26,954 nucleotides of DNA from an uncultured Ruminococcus sp. (lineage in GTDB: Bacteria > Bacillota > Clostridia > Oscillospirales > Ruminococcaceae): assembly GCA_902783235.1 (NCBI GenBank), contig CACZQG010000104.1, positions 1 through 26,954 of the forward strand, given 5' to 3'. The position numbers and the translations under genes are program-made. Positions 24,959-26,954 of the stretch are shown piece after piece. A model generated the notes under the pieces. That model did not search any database, was not told where the DNA came from, and saw only the letters and a list, made by a program, of their open reading frames with translations. Every line of letters starts with the position of its first letter. Position 1 is the first letter of the stretch.

Positions 24959-25069
24959 TTATGCAAGGCACAGCTCGATCTGTTCGGCAGTTCGGGCTTT
25001 TGTTTTTCGCAGAACATCGGCGTAGATGTCAGCGGTGACGTTCACATCGCAATATTTTTGAAATATGAG
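24959..25069 (-). pseudogene. remnant of a tyrosine recombinase (integrase) C-terminus
   Basis: Read on the minus strand, about 36 codons end at TAA (24959-24961) and include CDVNVTADIYADVLRKTKAR. This resembles the last conserved block of phage-type integrases (GHxDVxVTxDxYAxV), which carries the histidine and the nucleophilic tyrosine. The expected Gly-His pair before CDV is Lys-Tyr here, and an in-frame stop lies just upstream, so it is non-functional. The rest of the integrase is absent. It faces rpsI tail to tail, the usual arrangement for elements inserted at the rpsI 3' end. Confidence 0.45.
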
Positions 25070-25116
25070 GTTTTACAAAATTGGCAGCATAATTCATTTC
25101 TTTCACAAAATTTTCA

Positions 25117-25145
25117 TTGTAAAAAAAAGTATTTTATGATATAAT
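25117..25145 (+). promoter_or_regulatory. promoter upstream of the NYN nuclease gene
   Basis: TTGTAA (25117-25122), a 17-base spacer and a perfect TATAAT (25140-25145). The implied leader is about 160 nt. Confidence 0.75.
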
Positions 25146-25151
25146 TGTATT

Positions 25152-25300
25152 ATTGGAAAAGGAGGTGTAAATTGTAAATATCAAATTATAGCCATGAGGA
25201 GCGAAGCTCTCCGGAATGGTCACCGTCGCCGCAACGTGATCAATCAAGCTTATCACGCTATGCAACGACATTAATTAAAATATTATTTTAAAATTGAACA
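25152..25300 (+). promoter_or_regulatory. foldable leader with an unused ribosome-binding site, before the NYN gene
   Basis: AAGGAGG (25159-25165) is followed 6 bases later by TTG-TAA, a start-stop pair with no real reading frame. A GC-richer block (25192-25260) then follows, standing out from AT-rich flanks. It contains CCAT (25192-25195) with ATGG (25216-25219) closing a GGAG/CTCC stem, and CGTGAT (25235-25240) with ATCACG (25252-25257). An AT hairpin (25275-25281 with 25285-25291) precedes the true ribosome-binding site. A 26-codon frame (25194-25274) runs through the block without a ribosome-binding site at proper distance. No known riboswitch class is recognised. Confidence 0.4.
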
Positions 25301-25312
25301 GGAGGGATCAAC

Positions 25313-26638
25313 TTGACTGTTGATACAAAAGAAGTAGTTGCCACTATAGCGTACATGATAGGTGTCAGAAAATCTGCTCTTATGTCCAGCTATCCGGAAT
25401 GTACAGAGCTGCTGGAGGAGTTGTCTAAGGATCAGGATGCTACTGTTATCAGATATTTATGTAAGATAAGAACAGTGCTTATGCAGAAATTCAAAAAAAC
25501 CGATCAGGCTATGCGCTATGAATTGAAAAATCTTAATTCCCTTGAATGGTATGACCATGACAATATCAAACAGCTGGAGAAATGGGGCTTTACCATAATT
25601 AAAGCGAATTATAGGTCAGAGTCATATGTTCAGGATATGACAAAGCTTATTAATGAGAATATTGACAAATGCAGTCATTTATATTATGACTGGCTAAACT
25701 GGGATTACATACGGGATCTGTTTTATGTTCCTAAATACAGCAGAGAAGGTGTAATGAAAAAGGAATTTACCAAATACATGGCGAATATTGAAAATTATCC
25801 TTTTCAGATGTACATACACTGGCAGCCAGAGGAAGTAGGCAGTATAGTTTATTCAGACCGTAAATTTTTAAAAATAATATATGGTCAGCATAATGATTAT
25901 TTTTCAGACCAGTCCAAATATCGTGATGCTGATGAGGAAACAAGAAATAATATCTATGAATTTATAGACAGTACCGAAAAATCTGCTATTGCTGTTGATT
26001 GTGAAAACTCAAATCCGTACAAGCTGTATAGTGTTCTGAAGGGTCTTAACCGTGATGAGCTTTCCAAGATCGAAAAGATCACCTTGTATGATGATCCCAA
26101 TACTACTGCCGGCTGGGACTGGCTGTCAAAATTCACCCAGATACCCACAGAGCACATAGAGATAGATCGTGTTACAGACAGAAAATCGCTGGTAGATGTA
26201 CGTATGACCGCAAGCGTTGTAACTGATTTTTATAAAAATGGTATAACATCTTTTATTATTGTATCCAGCGATTCAGATTTTTGGGGACTTATAGAAAGCC
26301 TTCCCGATGCCCATTTTCTCGTAATGTATGAATACGAAAAATGCGGGTTTGATATAAAAAACGCCATGTCACAGCATGGTATATACTATTGCTCTATTGA
26401 TGACTTTTGTACTGCCGGTACGGAGGAGCTTAAAAAGGCTGTTCTTTTTGCTGAGCTGGAAAAGCATCTTCCCGACATATGCGGTGAAAAACCATTGGAA
26501 CTTACCCATAAGATATATGAGGAGACTAAGATCACTGCTACTATGAAGGAAATGGAAAATTTCTGTACAAGATACGTAAAGACCCTGAAGCTCAAGGTGA
26601 ACAATGAGGGCGAATTTGCAATTGAGATACAGAAATAA
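25313..26638 (+). CDS. NYN-domain (PIN-like) ribonuclease with an unrecognised N-terminal domain
   Basis: This 441-residue protein has a NYN/LabA-like PIN-fold nuclease domain at about residues 220-365. The acidic metal-binding residues are D229 (AVDCEN), D295 (LVDVRM) and D320/D322 (VSSDSDFW). Families with this fold cleave RNA using divalent metal. Residues 1-215 form a helical region with many aromatic residues that I do not recognise; residues 365-441 form a charged tail. The start is TTG, with GGAGGG 6 bases upstream. It has no signal peptide or membrane helix. It is monocistronic, with its own promoter and a long leader, and sits beside integrase debris, so transferred or defence-type origin is possible but unproven. 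Confidence 0.8.
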   Translation: MTVDTKEVVATIAYMIGVRKSALMSSYPECTELLEELSKDQDATVIRYLCKIRTVLMQKFKKTDQAMRYELKNLNSLEWYDHDNIKQLEKWGFTIIKANYRSESYVQDMTKLINENIDKCSHLYYDWLNWDYIRDLFYVPKYSREGVMKKEFTKYMANIENYPFQMYIHWQPEEVGSIVYSDRKFLKIIYGQHNDYFSDQSKYRDADEETRNNIYEFIDSTEKSAIAVDCENSNPYKLYSVLKGLNRDELSKIEKITLYDDPNTTAGWDWLSKFTQIPTEHIEIDRVTDRKSLVDVRMTASVVTDFYKNGITSFIIVSSDSDFWGLIESLPDAHFLVMYEYEKCGFDIKNAMSQHGIYYCSIDDFCTAGTEELKKAVLFAELEKHLPDICGEKPLELTHKIYEETKITATMKEMENFCTRYVKTLKLKVNNEGEFAIEIQK

Positions 26639-26732
26639 TACAGACAATATATGATTACCGTGAAATTGCTGCATGGAGCATTTTGCTTTTTGTCGGAAAT
26701 GGATAAAAAATAATTTTTCTGTAGATTTTTTG
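26639..26732 (+). other. 3' region of the NYN gene
   Basis: A weak inverted repeat (TGCT/AGCA, about 26669-26682) precedes a T-rich stretch and could end the NYN transcript. It falls short of a convincing intrinsic terminator. No gene is visible. Confidence 0.25.
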
Positions 26733-26761
26733 TTGACAATTATACGGCTTTGTGGTATAAT
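26733..26761 (+). promoter_or_regulatory. consensus sigma-A promoter near the window edge
   Basis: TTGACA (26733-26738), a 17-base spacer and TATAAT (26756-26761), both boxes perfect. No open reading frame starts in the remaining 190 bases, so it drives either a gene beyond the window or an RNA. Confidence 0.88.
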
Positions 26762-26802
26762 GAATCAAAAGATTTTAATTCTTATTTGGAATTTCTTATT
26801 TT

Positions 26803-26913
26803 TATTGTTTACGGATGATTCTGTTCATTATGTTTTTATTTGTTTCAGCATTTCATATTCATATTGTTTACGGATGGTTCTATTTTATTTGTTAGCATTT
26901 GTTTCAGCATTTC
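26803..26913 (+). repeat. two 52-base direct repeats downstream of a strong promoter
   Basis: Copies at 26803-26854 and 26862-26913 (period 59) share a 15-base start, TATTGTTTACGGATG, and a 16-base end, TTTGTTTCAGCATTTC, with a diverged middle. They are transcribed from the promoter at 26733. A CTTTGC/GCAAAG hairpin follows at about 26912-26930. Confidence 0.75.
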
Positions 26914-26954
26914 TTTGCTATTCGGCAAAGAAACGCTGGCAAAGAAAGCGAAAA

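Noticed and set aside
24908..25144. 78-residue plus-strand open frame downstream of rpsI
   Set aside because: It crosses the rpsI terminator; the opposite strand carries the better signal (integrase-like block).
25194..25274. 26-codon basic peptide gene
   Set aside because: No ribosome-binding site lies at the right distance from its ATG, and the same bases form stem-loops; it is noted in the leader entry but not called as a gene.
26803..26913. CRISPR array
   Set aside because: There are only two units, their centres are related rather than unique spacers, and the period of 59 with 7 unmatched bases does not fit repeat-spacer architecture; no cas genes are seen.

Overview
The window looks like chromosome of a low-to-moderate GC anaerobic Clostridia member, most likely Ruminococcus or a close Oscillospiraceae relative. 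This rests on protein style, strong Gram-positive Shine-Dalgarno sites, near-consensus sigma-A promoters with 17-base spacers, a B. subtilis-like SufCBDSU set with a short SufD, and a V-type ATPase instead of an F-type one. The genus is an inference from gene content, not from a database match.

Layout. (1) 1-2300: two minus-strand methyltransferase genes, an LCM-family enzyme with a long foldable leader and rlmA with a palindrome at its transcription start. (2) 2431-4342: a plus-strand methyl-accepting chemotaxis protein with its own promoter. (3) 4410-14388: ten closely spaced or overlapping minus-strand genes. In transcription order these are a GCS2-family glutamate-cysteine ligase, a GshA-family glutamate-cysteine ligase, an EgtC/YafJ-like class II amidotransferase, sufC, sufB, sufD, sufS, sufU, mnmA and cysK. 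One strong promoter (14479-14507) precedes them. (4) 14613-23642: a second minus-strand operon encoding a nine-subunit V/A-type ATPase plus a translationally coupled lipoprotein, with its own promoter and terminator. (5) 23861-24950: rplM-rpsI on the plus strand with a consensus promoter, a foldable leader and a terminator. (6) 24843-26954: an accessory-looking stretch with a decayed tyrosine-recombinase tail facing rpsI, a promoter with a foldable leader, a NYN/PIN-like nuclease gene, and another consensus promoter followed by a pair of 52-base direct repeats at the window edge.

How the genes fit together. The ten-gene operon reads as a cysteine-sulfur programme. CysK makes cysteine, SufS takes sulfur from it, SufU carries it, SufBCD builds Fe-S clusters and MnmA thiolates tRNA. 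The unusual part is the front of the operon: two unrelated families of gamma-glutamyl-cysteine ligase and an Ntn-type amidohydrolase of the class that removes gamma-glutamyl groups in ergothioneine synthesis. No GshB, EgtB or EgtD is present in the window. This suggests an undescribed gamma-glutamyl-thiol step tied to Fe-S assembly and is the best candidate here for a new system.

A dispersed palindromic repeat (arms like AGGCAACACCGCACAA around a TCT loop) recurs at 2334-2368 and 4355-4393, with a degenerate copy at 1250-1284 and a half copy at 14430-14446. Several start codons were chosen from ribosome-binding sites: rlmA, sufS, sufD, atpB, atpK and rplM start inside the longest open frame, and atpG and the NYN gene start with TTG.
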